From positions 67,379,464 through 67,443,463 of the forward strand of contig NC_089224.1 in the NCBI RefSeq assembly GCF_963924675.1: DNA of 64,000 nt. The letters run 5' to 3'. A program made the translations under genes and the position numbers. Below are positions 34,453 through 45,361 of this stretch, in pieces. The first letter of the stretch is position 1. Each line of letters begins with the position of its first letter. A model generated the notes under the pieces. That model was not told where the DNA came from and did not search any database. It was given only the letters and a program-made list of their open reading frames with translations. Origin of the DNA: Phocoena phocoena. Its lineage: Eukaryota > Chordata > Mammalia > Artiodactyla > Phocoenidae.

Positions 34453-34854
34453 ACAGAGCCCTGGTCTGTGTTATAATGCACATCCAATTATTGTTATGCA
34501 CTTACATAGCTCCCTAGGGTTGTCAACTTCCCTAAACACCAACATTTTGAAAGAGCCCTCAAGATCATAAATACAAGTTCTGTGAATTGTGGAAAAAAAG
34601 AGCCTTATAGCACAAAGTACAAAGAAAAGCCATTTGAGGATACACAGATAAAATCTTCATGAGGGAAGAATATGAAAACAGATTTATTTCAAAGCAGATC
34701 AACACTAATGAGCTTTAAGATGTTTATGATTTGCTTTTAAACAGTAGGCAATGCAAATAATGTTTCATGTGGAATACACTCTCTGACTTAAAAACAGCAT
34801 TTGCAAAACTTGGTCATTTATTTGCAAACTGCTGGTTAATAGCTAAACTTATCT
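34453..34854. other. No recognisable feature
   Basis: Unique DNA between the SINE and the 3' end of the minus-strand L1. Confidence 0.5.
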
Positions 34855-35350
34855 GGAGCATCTTTTTTTTTTTAACATAAATCTTTATTGGAGTAAAATT
34901 GCTTCACAATACTGTGTTAGTTTTTGTTGTACGCTGAAGTGAATCAGCCACATGCATACACATGTCCCCATACCCCCTCCCTCTTGAGCCTCCCTCCCAT
35001 CCTCCCTGTCCCACCCCTCTAGGTCATCACAAAGCACCAAGCTGATCTCCCTGTGCCATGCTGCTGCTTCCCACTAGCTATTTTACATTCGGTATAGTGT
35101 ATACATGTTGATGCTACTCTCACTTCGCCCCAGCTTCTCCCTCCCACTCCGTGTCCCCAAGTCCATTCTCTATGTCTACATCTTTACTCCTGACCAGCAA
35201 CTAGGTTCATCAGTACCATTTTCTTTTTAGATTCCATACATATGTGTTAACATACAGTATTTGTTTTTCTCTTTCTGACTTACTTCACTTTGTATGACAG
35301 ACTCTAGGTCCATCCACCTCACTACAAATAACTCAATTTCGTTTCTTTTT

Positions 35351-35557
35351 TTTTTTTTTTTTTGGCGGTACGTGGGCCTCTCACTGTTGTGGCCTCTCCC
35401 GTTGCGGAGCACAGGCTCCGGACGCGCAGGCTCAGCAGCCATGGCTCACGGGCCAAGCCGCTCCACGGCATGTGGGATCTTCCTGGACCGGGGCACAAAC
35501 CCGTGTCCCCTGCATCGGCAGGCGGGCTCTCAACCATGGCACCACCAGGGAAGCCCC
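35351..35557 (-). mobile_element. CHR-2-type SINE inside L1 ORF2
   Basis: Minus-strand SINE with head 'ggcttccctggtggtgccatgg', body 'ggcttggcccgtgagccatgg' and long A-tail. Perfect 12-bp TSD TCGTTTCTTTTT at 35339-35350 and 35558-35569; joined across one TSD copy the L1 frame reads RNEIEL. Inserted after the L1. Confidence 0.97.
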
Positions 35558-37872
35558 TCGTTTCTTTTTATGGCTGAGCAATATTCCATTGTATATATGT
35601 GTCACATCTTCTTTATTCATTTATCTGTCAATGGGCATCTAGGTTGGTTCCATGTCCTGGCTATTGTAAATAGTGCTGCAGTGAACATTGTGGCACATGT
35701 CTCTTTCTGAACTATGGTTTTCTCTGGGTATATGTCCAGTAGTGGGATTGCTGGGTCATATGGCAGTTCTATTTTTAGTTTTTTAAGGAACCTCCATATT
35801 GTTTTCCATAGCAGTTGTATCAATTTACATTCCCAACAGTGCAGGAGGGTTCCCTTTTCTCCACACCCTTTCCAGCATTTAGTACTTCTAGATTTTTTGA
35901 TAATGGCCTTTCTGACTGACGTGAGGTGATACCTCATTGTAGTTTTGATATGCATTTCTCTAATAATCACTGATGCTGACCATCTTTTCATGTGCCTCTT
36001 GGCCATCTGTATGTCTCCTTGGTGAAATGTCTATTTAGGTCTTCTGCCCATTTTTTAATTGGATTGTTTGTTTTTTAATACTGAGCTCCATGAGCTGTTT
36101 GTATATTTTGGAGATTAATCCTTTGTCTGTTGTTTCACTTGCAAATATTTTCTCTCATTCTGAGGGTTGTCTTTTGTCTTTTTTATGGTTTCCTTTGCTG
36201 TGCAAAAGCTTTTAAGTTTGATTAAGTCCCATTTGTTTATTTTTGTTTTTATTTTCGTTACTCTAGGAGGTGGGTCTAAAAAGATCTTGCTGTGGTTTAT
36301 GTCAAAGAGTGTTTTTCCTATGTTTTCCTCTAAGAGTTTTATAGTGTCTGGTCTTACATTTAGGTCTTTAATCCATTTGGAGTTTACTTTTGTGAAAGGT
36401 GTTAGGTAGTGTCCTAATAACATTCTTTTATACGTAGCTGTCCAGCTTTCCCAGCACCACTTATTGAAGAGGCTGTCTTTCCTCCATTGTATACTCTGGC
36501 CTCCTTTATCGTAAATTAGGTGACCATATGTGTGTGAGTTTATCTCTGGGCACTCTATCCTGTACTATTGATCTATATTTCTGTTTTCGTGCCAGTACCA
36601 TCCTGTCTCGATTACTGTAGCTTTGTAGTATAGTTTGAAGTCAGGAAGCCTGATTCCTCCAACTCTGTTTTTCTTTCTCAAGATTGCATTGGCTTTTCAT
36701 GGTCTTTTGTGTTTCCATACAAATTGTAAAATTTTTTGTTCTAATTCTGTGAAGAATGACATTGGTAGTTTGATAGGGATTGCACTGAATCTGTAGATTG
36801 CTTTGGGTAGTATAGTCATCTTCACAATATTGATTCTTCCAATCCAAGAACATGGTATATTTCTCCATCTGTTTATGTCATCTTTGATTTCTTTCATCAG
36901 TGTTTTATAGTTTTCTGAGTACAAGTCTTTCACCTCCTTAGGCAGGTGTATTCCTAGGTATTTTATTCTTTTTGTTGCAGTGGTATATGGGAGTGTTTCC
37001 TTAATTTCTCTTTCTGATTTTTCATTGTTGGTGTATAGGAATGCCAGAGATTTCTGTGCATTAACTTTGTATCCTGCAATCTTACGAAATTCATTGATTA
37101 GTTCTAGTAGCTTTCTGGTGGCATCTTTAGGATTTTCTATTTATAGTATCATGTCATCAGCGAACAGTGAAAGTTTTATTTCTTCTTTTCCAATTTCTAT
37201 TCCTTTTATTTCTTTTTCTTCTCTGACTGCTGTGGCTAGGACTTCCAAAACTATGTTGAATAAGAGTGGCGAGAGTGGACATCCTTGTCTTGTTCCTGAT
37301 CTTAGTGGAAATGCTTTCAGTTTTTCACCATTGAGTATGACGTGTGCTTTGCATTTGTCATATATGGCCTTTATTATGTTGAGATAGGTTCCCTCTATGC
37401 CAATTTTCTGGAGAGTTTTTATCATAAATGGGTGTTGAATTTGGTTTGAAGTTTTTCTGCATCTATTGAGATGATCATATGGTTTTTATTCCTTAATTTG
37501 TTAATGTGGTGTATCACACTGATTGATTTGCGTATACTGAAGAATCCTCTCATCCCTGGTATAAATCCCACTTGCTCATGGTATATGATCCTTTTAATGT
37601 GTTGTTGGATTTTGTTTGCTAGTATTTTGTTCAGGATTTTTGCATCTATGTTCATCAGTGACATTGGTCTATAATTTTCTTTTTATGTGATATCTTTTCC
37701 TGGTTTTGGTATCAGGATGATGGTGGCTTCATAGAATGAATTTGAGAATGTTTCTCCCTCTGCAATTTTTTTGGAAGAGTTTGACAAGGATGGGTGTTAG
37801 TTCTCTAAATGTTTGATAGAATTCGCCTGTGAAGCCATCTGGTCCTGGACTTTTGTTTGTTGGAAGATTTTT

Positions 37873-38076
37873 TTTTTTTTTTCGGTACGCGGGCTTCTCA
37901 CTGTTGTGGCCTCTCCCGCTGAGGAGCACAGTCTCCAGATGCGCAGGCTCAAAGGCCATGGCTCACGGGCCCAGCCGCTCCGCGGCATGTGGGATCTTCC
38001 CAGCCCGGGGCACGAACCCGTGTCCCCTGCATCGGCAGGCGGACTCTCAACCACTGTGCCACCAGGGAAGCCCTGC
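37873..38076 (-). mobile_element. CHR-2-type SINE inside L1 ORF2 (RT region)
   Basis: Minus-strand copy flanked by the 12-bp TSD TGGAAGATTTTT at 37861-37872 and 38077-38088, identical. It separates the linker/Z region from the RT domain of the host L1. Several differences from the other copies ('cccgctgaggagcac', 'ctcaaaggcc') suggest moderate age. Confidence 0.97.
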
Positions 38077-39535
38077 TGGAAGATTTTTAATTACAGTTTC
38101 TATTTCATTGATTGTGATAGGTCTGTTTATATTTTCTATTTCTTCCTGGTTCAGTCTTGTAAAATTGTACATTTACAAGAATATGTCCATTTCAGCTAGG
38201 TTGTCCATTTTATTGGCATATAGTTGCTTGTAGTAGACTCTTATAATCCTTTGTATTTTTGTGGTGTCAGTTGTGATTTCTCCTTTTTCAATTCTAATTT
38301 TATTGATTTGTGTCCTCTCCCTTATTTTCTTGATGAGTCTGGCTAAGGGTTTATCAATTTTGTTTATCTTCTCAAAGAACCAGCTTTTAGTTTTATTGAT
38401 TATTGATCTTTGCTATTGTTTTCTTCATTTCTATTTCATTTATTTCTGCTCTGATCTTTATGATTTCTTTCCTTCTACTGACTTTGGGTTTTCTTTGTTT
38501 TTCTTTCTCTAGTTCTTTTAAGTGTAGGGTTAGATTGTTTATTTGAGATTTTTCTTGTTTCTTGAGGTGAGATTGAATTGCTATAAACTTCCCTCTTAGA
38601 ACTGCTTTTGCTGCATCCCATAGGTTTTGTGTCATTGTGCTTTTATTGTCATTTGTTTCTATGTATTTTTTAATTTCTTCTTTGATTTCTTCAGTGATCT
38701 CTTGGTTATTTAGTAGCGTATTGTTTAGCCTCCACCTGTTTATATTCTTTACAGTTTTTTTCCTGTAATTGATATCTAGTCTCATAGCACTGTGGTCGGA
38801 AAAGATACTTGACATGATTTCAGTTTTCTCAAATTAACCAAGGCTTGATTTGTGATCCAAGATGTGATCTATCCTGGAGAATGTTGCTTGTACACTTGAG
38901 AAGAAGTGTATTCTGCCACTTTTGGTTGGAATATTCTATCAATATCAATTAAATCTATCTGGTCTATTGTGTCATTTAAAGCTTGTGTTTCCTTATTTAT
39001 TTCCTGCTTGGATGATCTGTCCATTGGTGTAAGTGGGGTGTTAAAGTCCCCTACTATTATTGTGTTACTGTCGATTTCTCCTTTCATGGTTGTTAGCATT
39101 TGCCTTATGTGTTGAGGTGCTCCTATGTTGGGTGCATAAACATTTATAATTGTTGTATCTTCTTCTTGGGTTGATTCTTTGATCATTATGTAGTGTCCCT
39201 CCTTATCTCTTGTAACAGTCTTTATTTTAAATTCTATTTTATCTGTTACGAGTATTGCTACTCCAGCTTTCTTTTGATTTCCATTTTCATGGAATATCTT
39301 TTTCCATCCCCTCACCTTCAGTCTGTATGTGTCCCTAGGTCTAAAGTGGGTCTCTTGTAGACAGCATATATAGGGGTCTTGTTTTTGTATCCATTCAGCC
39401 AGTCCGTGTCTTTTGGTTGGGGCATTTAATCCACTTACATTCAAGGTTATTATCAATATGTATATTCCTATTACCATTTTCTTAATTGTTTTGGGTTTGT
39501 TTTTGTGGGTCTTTTTCTTCTCTTGTGTTTCCTGC

Positions 39536-40457
39536 CTAGAGAAGTTTCTTCAGCATTTGTTGTAAAGCTGGTTGGTGATGCTGAATTCTCTTAGCTTTTG
39601 CTTGTCTGAAAAGGTTTTGACTTCTCCATCAAATCTGAATGAGATCCTTGCTGGGTAGAGTAATCTTGGTTGTAGATTTTTCTCTTTCATCACTTTATGT
39701 ATCTCCTGCCACTCCCTTTTGGCCTGCAAAGTTTCTGCTGAAAAATCAGCTGATAACCTTATGGGAATTCCTTTGCATGTTATCTTTTGCTTTTCCCTTG
39801 CTGCTTTTACTATTTTTTCTTTGAATTTAATTTTTGTTAGTTTGATTAATATGTGTCTTGGTGTGTTTTTCCTAGGGTTTATCCTGTATGGGACTCTCTG
39901 TGCTTCCTGGACTTGGTGACTATTTCCTTTCCCATGTTAGGGAAGTTTTCGACTATAATCCCTTCAAATATTTTCTCAGTCCCTTTCTTTTTCTCTTCTT
40001 CTTCTGGGACCCCTATAATTCAAATGTTGGTGTGTTTAGTGTTGTCCCAGAGGTGTCTGAGATTGTCTTCAATTCTTTTCATTCTTTTTCTTCATTCTGC
40101 TCCTTGACAGTTATTTCCACCATCTTGTCTTCCAGATCACTTATTCATTCTTCTGCCTCAGTTATTCTGTTATTGATTCTTTCTAGTGCATTTTTCATTT
40201 CAGTTATTGTGTTATTCATCTCTGTTAGTTTGTTCTTTAGTTCTCGTCTAGATCTTTGTTAAACATTTCTTGTATTTTCTCAATCCATGCCTCCATTCTA
40301 TTTCTGAGATTGTGGATCATCTTTACTATCATTACTCTGAATTCTTTTTCAGGTAGATTGCCTATTTTTTCTTCATTTATTTGGTCTTGTAGGCTTTTAC
40401 CTTGCCTACAAGGTAGGCATTCAGATGCTCCTTCACCTGTGACATCTTTTTTGCCAT
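39536..40457 (-). pseudogene. L1 ORF1 (RNA-binding chaperone), broken
   Basis: The gene lies between the 5'UTR and ORF2. The N-terminus MAKKMSQVKEHL is at 40457, followed by a frameshift. In the shifted frame the sequence gives an acidic, heptad-rich stretch (NLRNRMEAWIEKIQEMFNK) as expected of the ORF1p coiled coil. The C-terminal RNA-binding part can be followed in pieces down to a final KLREFS motif and a stop at 39536-39538, 58 bases before ORF2. L1 ORF1p forms trimers that coat L1 RNA. No open piece here exceeds about 40 codons, so the gene is dead. Confidence 0.8.
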
Positions 40458-40632
40458 CTCATTTTTTTTTTTTTTTTTTTTTAATGAGTGGGATTGTGTT
40501 CCTGTCTTACTGGCTGTTTGGCCTGAGGCTTTCAACACTGGAGTTTGTAGGCTGTTGGGTAGAGCTGGGTCTTCGTGCTGAGATGAGGACCCCCATGAGA
40601 CCTCACTCTGATGGATATTCCCTGCGGTATGA

Positions 40633-40752
40633 GGTTCTCTGTTAGTCCAGTGGTTTGGACTCAGAGCTCCCACTGCAGGAGCTTCGGCCTGAGCCCTGGC
40701 TCAAGAACCAAGATCCCACAAGCCGTGTGGGGTAGCAAAAAAAAAAAAGAGA
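40633..40752 (+). repeat. SINE-like (CHR-1 tRNA-domain) segment within L1 5'UTR
   Basis: Aligns by eye with the SINE at 47916-48057: 'ttctctgttagtccagtggt' against 'ttccctggtggtccagtggt', then both have 'ccactgcagga' and 'aagatcccaca.gcc', followed here by 'gtgtggggtagc' and a poly-A run. It lies antisense to the L1. Either an old SINE insertion or a segment that is a fixed part of this L1 5'UTR type; I recall similar text in related L1 5'UTRs, which favours the second. Confidence 0.6.
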
Positions 40753-40753
40753 G

Positions 40754-40952
40754 GGGCTTCCCTGGTGGCGCAGTGGTTGAGAGTCCACCTGCCGATGCAG
40801 GGAACACGGGTTTGTGCCCCGGTCTGGGAGGATCCCACATGCCGCGGAGCGGCTGGGCCTGTGAGCCATGGCCGCTGAGCCTGCACGTCTGGAGCCTGTG
40901 CTCCGCAGCAGGAGAGGCCACAACGGTGAGAGGCCCGCGTACCGCAAAAAAA
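40754..40952 (+). mobile_element. CHR-2-type SINE in L1 5'UTR
   Basis: Plus-strand copy with head 'gggcttccctggtggcgcag', B-box region 'gggtttgtgcccc', body 'ggctgggcctgtgagccatgg', tail 'gcccgcgtaccgc' plus A-run. TSD is the purine run AAAAAAAAGAGAG-like sequence before and after, ambiguous because it is simple sequence. It inserted in the poly-A end of the SINE-like segment 40633-40752. Confidence 0.95.
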
Positions 40953-41384
40953 AAAAAGAGAGAGAGAGAGAGAATAACAAAGAAAAACTAAAATTAAACT
41001 AGGAAACTAACAGATATGTTAGAAAGAATATAAAAATAAAAATATAGACGAATCAACAACTGGAAGGTACAACAGTACCACCATAGTAAAAAAGAGGAGG
41101 AGGGAGAAGAAAAAAAATGGGGGGTGGGATAAAAAGGCCTTGGCTGTGGAGAGCAGGGCCTAAGCAAGGACAGTGGGTGGGGCCAATGCTCAGGACCCAC
41201 AGGGCTGGAAAAGGCCCTGGGGGCTGTGGAGGGTGGGGCTTAGGCTCAAGAACAGAAGGGGCCCAGGCGTGCCCCCCACCCCTGGTCTCAAATGGCAGGG
41301 TACCTCACCTGGGAGCCCAGCAGGCTTCCTTAGCTCGAGTGGGTGGGGCAAATGCCCTCCTCTCCTCTCCTGTGGAGTACCTTT

Positions 41385-42744
41385 AAAATGCTTGAAAGAG
41401 TGACCCCTGAAAGTATGATACCCCAAAGCTTCACTTTATATAATGGCCTTATGAGAATTTTGGTTGACAAGTCAAATATGTTAACGAGAAAATATCCTGA
41501 GAGGAAAAATTACCAGCCCTTAAAAATACATACACGCACACACACACACACACACACAGATATACATACTTTAAAAGGTTAATTTGCCTGCAAACACTAT
41601 AAAATCAAAGTCTAAATTACACTGGAATGCTGATGTAGTTCTACATTTTACCCTAATTTTTTTTTGAATCAGGAATTTTTAATAGGCCAAAGAGGTGTAA
41701 ACAGTCTATATTTTCCTATGAAGGGCAGAGCTTAAAGCCTCTATATGGAATCATAATATTATAGTTCAAAAATGTGATGCTATTGTACAAGCCAATCCTA
41801 AAGCCTTTCAACAAAAACATCATTTGCTCACACACATTTTTTCCATTATAAATATGCATGTGTGTGTGTATATATGTATATATATATAATTTTCTCATAA
41901 TGTTTAAAGAATCCTATGCAGCTTTCTGTTGCCTTTAAAATAGAAGAAAAAAATTCTTCTTTAAAGTACATTTTAAACAATTAGAGTGGAAATTTTTCAC
42001 AATGAATATCATTCAAAGGAATGTCCTACAGACCTTCTCTTTAGGGATATATGCATGACTAGCATTGCACGTGGGAGTCCATGTGATAGGGAAGAACTGC
42101 AGGAGGAAAGCGGTGCAGACAGGGAACACAAAAGGAATCAAGATGAGTGGGTCAAGAGTTCTTGAAAACAATGAAGAGATGCCATCAAGTGGCTGAAGAA
42201 AGAATTCTTTTTGAAGTGGGAAAGTTTTCCCATACACTGCCATCTGGTGGCCAATATTGAGAATCATTTTAGACTGATAAAACTATACAATGTGAATACC
42301 GGTCTTTCACGTGGTCCATAGTTTAAGGCTTGGTAACTCCCCACTGCCATTAACAGAGTAAATCCCATTAACAACACTGATTATTTAACTTAGAGTAATG
42401 ACAGATTCATAAGGAATATTAATAATGGATTATCAGCCGCAATTCTATGGTGGAGAGGGAGTATGTTTAAAATTATTACATCTGGTTTAATAAATGATGT
42501 TTAAGGAATTTTACCATAATAAATTCAAATTGAGAAGATGATTACATGTATTTAACCTTGAAGCTATACTTTTTAAAAATTGACTCATCAAATGTTTACT
42601 TTTCCTTCCCATACCTATTGGCAAGCTATTGGTAGGATCATATGTTTTTATTATTGCCCTTGTTTTCCTTTTTTGCTTTTCACCTGAACTAGACCTTGAT
42701 TAATTCATTTCCATCTTTAAAAAAATATTTCTTTAAAATCTTCA
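41385..42744. other. No gene; short CA and TG/TA tracts
   Basis: AT-rich unique DNA. Contains a short (CA)n at about 41530-41558 and a TG/TA alternating tract at 41862-41889. Open frames on the minus strand (41716-41898, 42013-42267) lack recognisable features. Confidence 0.55.
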
Positions 42745-43130
42745 TTGAACTGGGCACTGATCTAGGTAATGGTTATACGACGGTGACCAAAACAGACATT
42801 TATCCTGCCCTTAAGAAGCTTATATGTAATCTAGTGTAGGGATAAACACTTGAAGAGATGTATTTGTCTACGCATTCAAAGTATACACTATTTCTTGTGC
42901 CTTGTTCAAGGATATATTAGTGAACAAAATAGACAAGGATCCTACTTTCACGTAATGCTTTGAAGTATAATGGAGGAAGTGAATAAATGTAAATAAGGAC
43001 CTTTTCTAGGCAGTGACATTTAAGCTGTGATGTAAAACATGAGAAGGAGCCAGCAGAGTGCCGTGCGGGAACCAAGAGCAGAGGGACAGAACTGAAGGTG
43101 CATATGAAATGGTCCTAAGATAGGGAAAAA
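42745..43130 (+). repeat. Ancient LINE-like mammal-wide repeat
   Basis: 'aactgggcactgatctaggtaatgg', 'gaccaaaacagacatttatcctgcccttaagaagctta', 'aggcagtgacatttaagctgtgatg', 'aagagcagagggacagaactgaagg'. The first unit is partly repeated ('tagtgaacaaaatagacaaggatcctac' at about 42917), so there may be an internal duplication or two overlapping fragments. Confidence 0.65.
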
Positions 43131-43301
43131 GGCAGAATAACTGGAAGGAAGAATGGGAGGCAAGAGAGGATATTCTTGCATTTTTAGAGGAAGCTTCCTG
43201 TTACTGTTTTGTTTGAAGAGAAAACTGAATTTGAGAACAATCTACTAAAACCATATCACAGCTTTCTGCCAGCTTTATTAATACTAGAGGATGACACTTT
43301 T

Positions 43302-43500
43302 TTTTTGGCGGTACGCAGGCCTCTCACTGTTGTGGCCTCTCCTGTTGCAGAGCACAGCCTCCGGACGCGCAGGCTCAGCGGCCATGGCTCAAGGGCCCAG
43401 CCACTCCGCGGCACGTGGGATCCTCCCGGACCGGGGCACGAACCCGTGTACCCTGCATCGGCAGGCAGACTCTCAACCACTGCGCCACCAGGGAAGCCCA
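43302..43500 (-). mobile_element. CHR-2-type SINE
   Basis: Minus-strand copy with short A-tail (T-run at 43298-43306). Perfect 14-bp TSD AGGATGACACTTTT at 43288-43301 and 43501-43514. Body 'gtgggatcctcccggac' and B-box region 'gggttcgtgcccc' (minus strand, here 'ggtacacgggttcgtg') are well kept. Confidence 0.97.
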
Positions 43501-43689
43501 AGGATGACACTTTTGACCTGCAAATATTCCTGATATATATTATTGTGCTCAGGAAATCAGAAAGACAAAGGGTTGATGCTCGTTTTTCTTCATTTACCAG
43601 TTATAATTCTTCACTTTCTCATCTGAACTCCCCTATTACAGCACTAATCTTACCTTCTGATGACTTAGCCTGGTTAGTTAGTGCTCATC

Positions 43690-43800
43690 TTCCCTACAAG
43701 ATGATAAGTGCTTGAGAGTAAACACTGTCTTCTTCATTGTTTACAGTCCCACAATACTGTCCTTTATACTTGGTAGCTATACAATAAATACTTAACTAAA
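43690..43800 (+). repeat. L2 LINE 3' end
   Basis: 'gatgataagtgcttgagagtaaacactgtc', 'ttacagtcccacaatactgtcc', 'ggtagctatacaataaatactta' match L2 3' end order. Confidence 0.65.
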
Positions 43801-44529
43801 TAAAATTTTACATATAATACTAATTCATTGTAACATAGAAATTTAATTTTTAAAATTAGAACGTTCGCCTCCGCAAAGAAAAACTCAGATACAAGCTAAT
43901 TTTATTTTGAGTTTCTTTATTCTGTTAGCTTTTCTAACTTAAAAGAAAAACATTATTCTTTCACATATTCTAATTATAGTCAATAGAGGTAGAACACATG
44001 ATTTTTCATTAACTCTACTGCTCAGCTCTTTAAACAAGGGAAACACAGTATTTTAGGGTAACAATAGTTTTTCTTGGGAATTTATGTGACATTCTGAGTT
44101 CAGTTCATTGTCTTTAAAGTGATGACACTGCCTGAGGTTGACTTTGCTTATTTCACATTTCTCAAAATGATGAAAGTCTGTGATATCGACCACCTCTGTC
44201 ACGATGACTCACCACATCAACACAGAACAGTGCTGTGAAAGTCGCACACCAGGACCAACTTCTTCCAGCATAAAATTGTGCAATTTTATTGGGAGCAGGT
44301 TCTTATAACTAAAATCAATGACTTTCCTGCATCTATGGGGCTAAGAGGGGCCTCACCTCCCAGGGAATGTATCTAACACAGGAGAAACAGCTCTGAAATA
44401 ATCCAGAGATGCCTTTCATCACAGAAGTTCCCTGAGTTTTTCACTCCGAACTTGGTTCTGCATTCTTGGAGCTTGCGTGGCACCACGGACTTACCTCTAC
44501 AAAATTACACTCGAACCCTATACAGTAAT
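43801..44529. other. No recognisable feature
   Basis: AT-rich unique DNA, no repeat or exon recognised. Confidence 0.5.
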
Positions 44530-44665
44530 GATTTATTTCATATACCTGTCTTCCTTACCACAATGTAAGTCCAGAAGGGCAATTTCTTATTTATTTTTGT
44601 ATCCCCAGGATCTGATTAATTGTAAGATGTTCAACACATGTGTGATGGATAAAGAAAAAGAGATT
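44530..44665 (+). repeat. L2 LINE 3' end fragment
   Basis: 'acaatgtaagtccagaagggcaatttcttatttatttttgtatccccaggatctgatt' fits the L2 3' end order ('ctagactgtaagctcc..agggc..cttgttcatttttgtatccccag'). Confidence 0.6.
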
Positions 44666-44747
44666 TCAGCACTAATTGAACGTTTCCTGACTCAAAGGCA
44701 AGTTTTTACTTCATAGTAAGCAGGAAACAATACATTGTGCTTTAGGT

Positions 44748-44971
44748 CAGTAATTTTCAACCTGGGGCAATTTTGGCCTCCAGGGGGCATCTGCCAATAT
44801 CTGGAGATATTTTTAGTTGTCACAACTGGGCGGGCCAGGGGTTGTGTTACTGTCATCTAGTTGGTAGAGGACAGAAATGTTGCTAAACATTACGCAATGC
44901 ACAGAACAGCCGCCTACAACAATGCATTATATAGTCCAAAATGTCAATAGTGCCAAGATTGAGACATCCTC
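44748..44971. mobile_element. MER20 (hAT-Charlie) non-autonomous DNA transposon
   Basis: Whole element: 'cagtaattttcaacctgggg', 'ggcctccagggggcatctgcc', 'atctggagatatttttagttgtcacaactggg', 'catctagttggtagaggacag', 'gctaaacattacgcaatgcacagaacagcc', 'aaaatgtcaatagtgccaagattgag'. The 8-bp TSD CTTTAGGT is perfect at 44740-44747 and 44972-44979, as expected for hAT elements. About 224 bp. Placental-specific MER20 copies have been linked to progesterone-responsive enhancers in endometrium; whether this copy does anything is unknown. Confidence 0.92.
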
Positions 44972-45191
44972 CTTTAGGTTAAAGTCTCAATTACTTTTCA
45001 CACATATTAAAATGAAACAGCAGCCACCAAATTTATCCTCCTAGAAGCTGCTTTGGTTTTACCCAAAGTCTTATGATCTATCAAAACAGTATTTTTAAGA
45101 GGTTGAACGCAAAAGCACTTTAGCATTCTGGCCTTGTATACCCTTAGATAGTTTGTAAAGCTTTATGTGTGGATGGTGCTTAAGTAAAATA

Positions 45192-45351
45192 CAGGGTGGG
45201 ATAGGGAGGGTGGGAGGGAGGGAGACGCAAGAGGGAGGAGATATGGGAACATAGGTATATATGTGACTGATTCACTTTGTTGTGGAGCGGAAGCTAACAC
45301 CATTGTAAAGCAATTATACTCCAATAAAGATGTAAAATAAATAAATAAATA
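45192..45351 (+). mobile_element. L1 LINE, very short 3'-end insertion
   Basis: Only the last ~160 bases of the L1 3'UTR ('gagggagggagacgcaagaggg', 'gattcactttgttg', 'gtaaagcaattatactccaataaag') with an (AAAT)n tail at 45335-45352. TSD AAGTAAAATA at 45182-45191 and 45352-45361. Confidence 0.95.
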
Positions 45352-45361
45352 AAGTAAAATA

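Larger units (their letters stand above)
35227..39477 (-). pseudogene. L1 ORF2 (endonuclease-reverse transcriptase), broken
   Basis: Starts at 39477 with MVIGIYILIITLNVSGLNAP. The endonuclease domain runs to about 38870 and keeps the catalytic QETHF box and GDFNTPL. The linker is seen at 38393-38815. RT pieces include [12 protein letters not shown], split by the SINE at 37873-38076, and [18 protein letters not shown]. The catalytic FADD is intact near 37151-37165, but three codons later MIL is followed by a stop (about 37141-37143) where other copies continue into YIENP. The Cys-rich C-terminal region is at 35830-35900. It ends THMYGI with stop at 35227-35229. A second SINE (35351-35557) interrupts the C-terminus. 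Many further frameshifts separate the open pieces, so no activity is possible. Confidence 0.93.
34866..41373 (-). mobile_element. Near-full-length L1 LINE with three later SINE insertions
   Basis: On the minus strand it has a 5'UTR (41373 down to about 40458), ORF1 (40457-39536), a short spacer, ORF2 (39477-35227), a 3'UTR and an A-tail (poly-T at about 34863-34872). It spans 6.5 kb, about 5.9 kb without its SINEs. Possible degraded TSD: GGAGCATCTTT at 34855-34865 and GGAGTACCTTT at 41374-41384 (two mismatches). SINEs at 35351-35557, 37873-38076 and 40754-40952 landed in it later. Its 3'UTR ends like the copies at 19.5 and 51-58 kb, but its 5'UTR is unrelated to that of the 51-58 kb copy. Both ORFs are broken, so it cannot move. 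Confidence 0.95.
40458..41373 (-). promoter_or_regulatory. L1 5'UTR / internal promoter region (first type)
   Basis: The region upstream of ORF1 holds, in L1 sense, a GC-rich start (41120-41373, several 'ccccaccc' boxes such as 41170 and 41340), an A/T-rich middle (40980-41120) and a segment ending at a poly-A/T run before ORF1. It contains one inserted CHR-2 SINE (40754-40952) and a diverged SINE-like segment (40633-40752). It shares no visible similarity with the 1.9-kb 5'UTR at 50938-52864. L1 5'UTRs drive RNA polymerase II transcription from their own start; activity here is unknown. Confidence 0.7.

Noticed and set aside
35294..35710. 138-codon plus-strand frame
   Set aside because: It is antisense to L1 ORF2 and crosses the inserted SINE.
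38261..40645. Series of hydrophobic plus-strand open frames resembling membrane proteins
   Set aside because: They are antisense translations of the A-rich L1 ORF1/ORF2, which produce Phe/Leu/Ser-rich chance proteins.
40633..40752. Independent recent SINE insertion
   Set aside because: No TSD is visible and the sequence is strongly diverged compared with the SINE next to it; treated as SINE-like part of the L1 5'UTR with stated uncertainty.
43209..43715. 168-codon plus-strand frame
   Set aside because: The middle third is the SINE at 43302-43500 read antisense; the flanks have no recognisable protein content.
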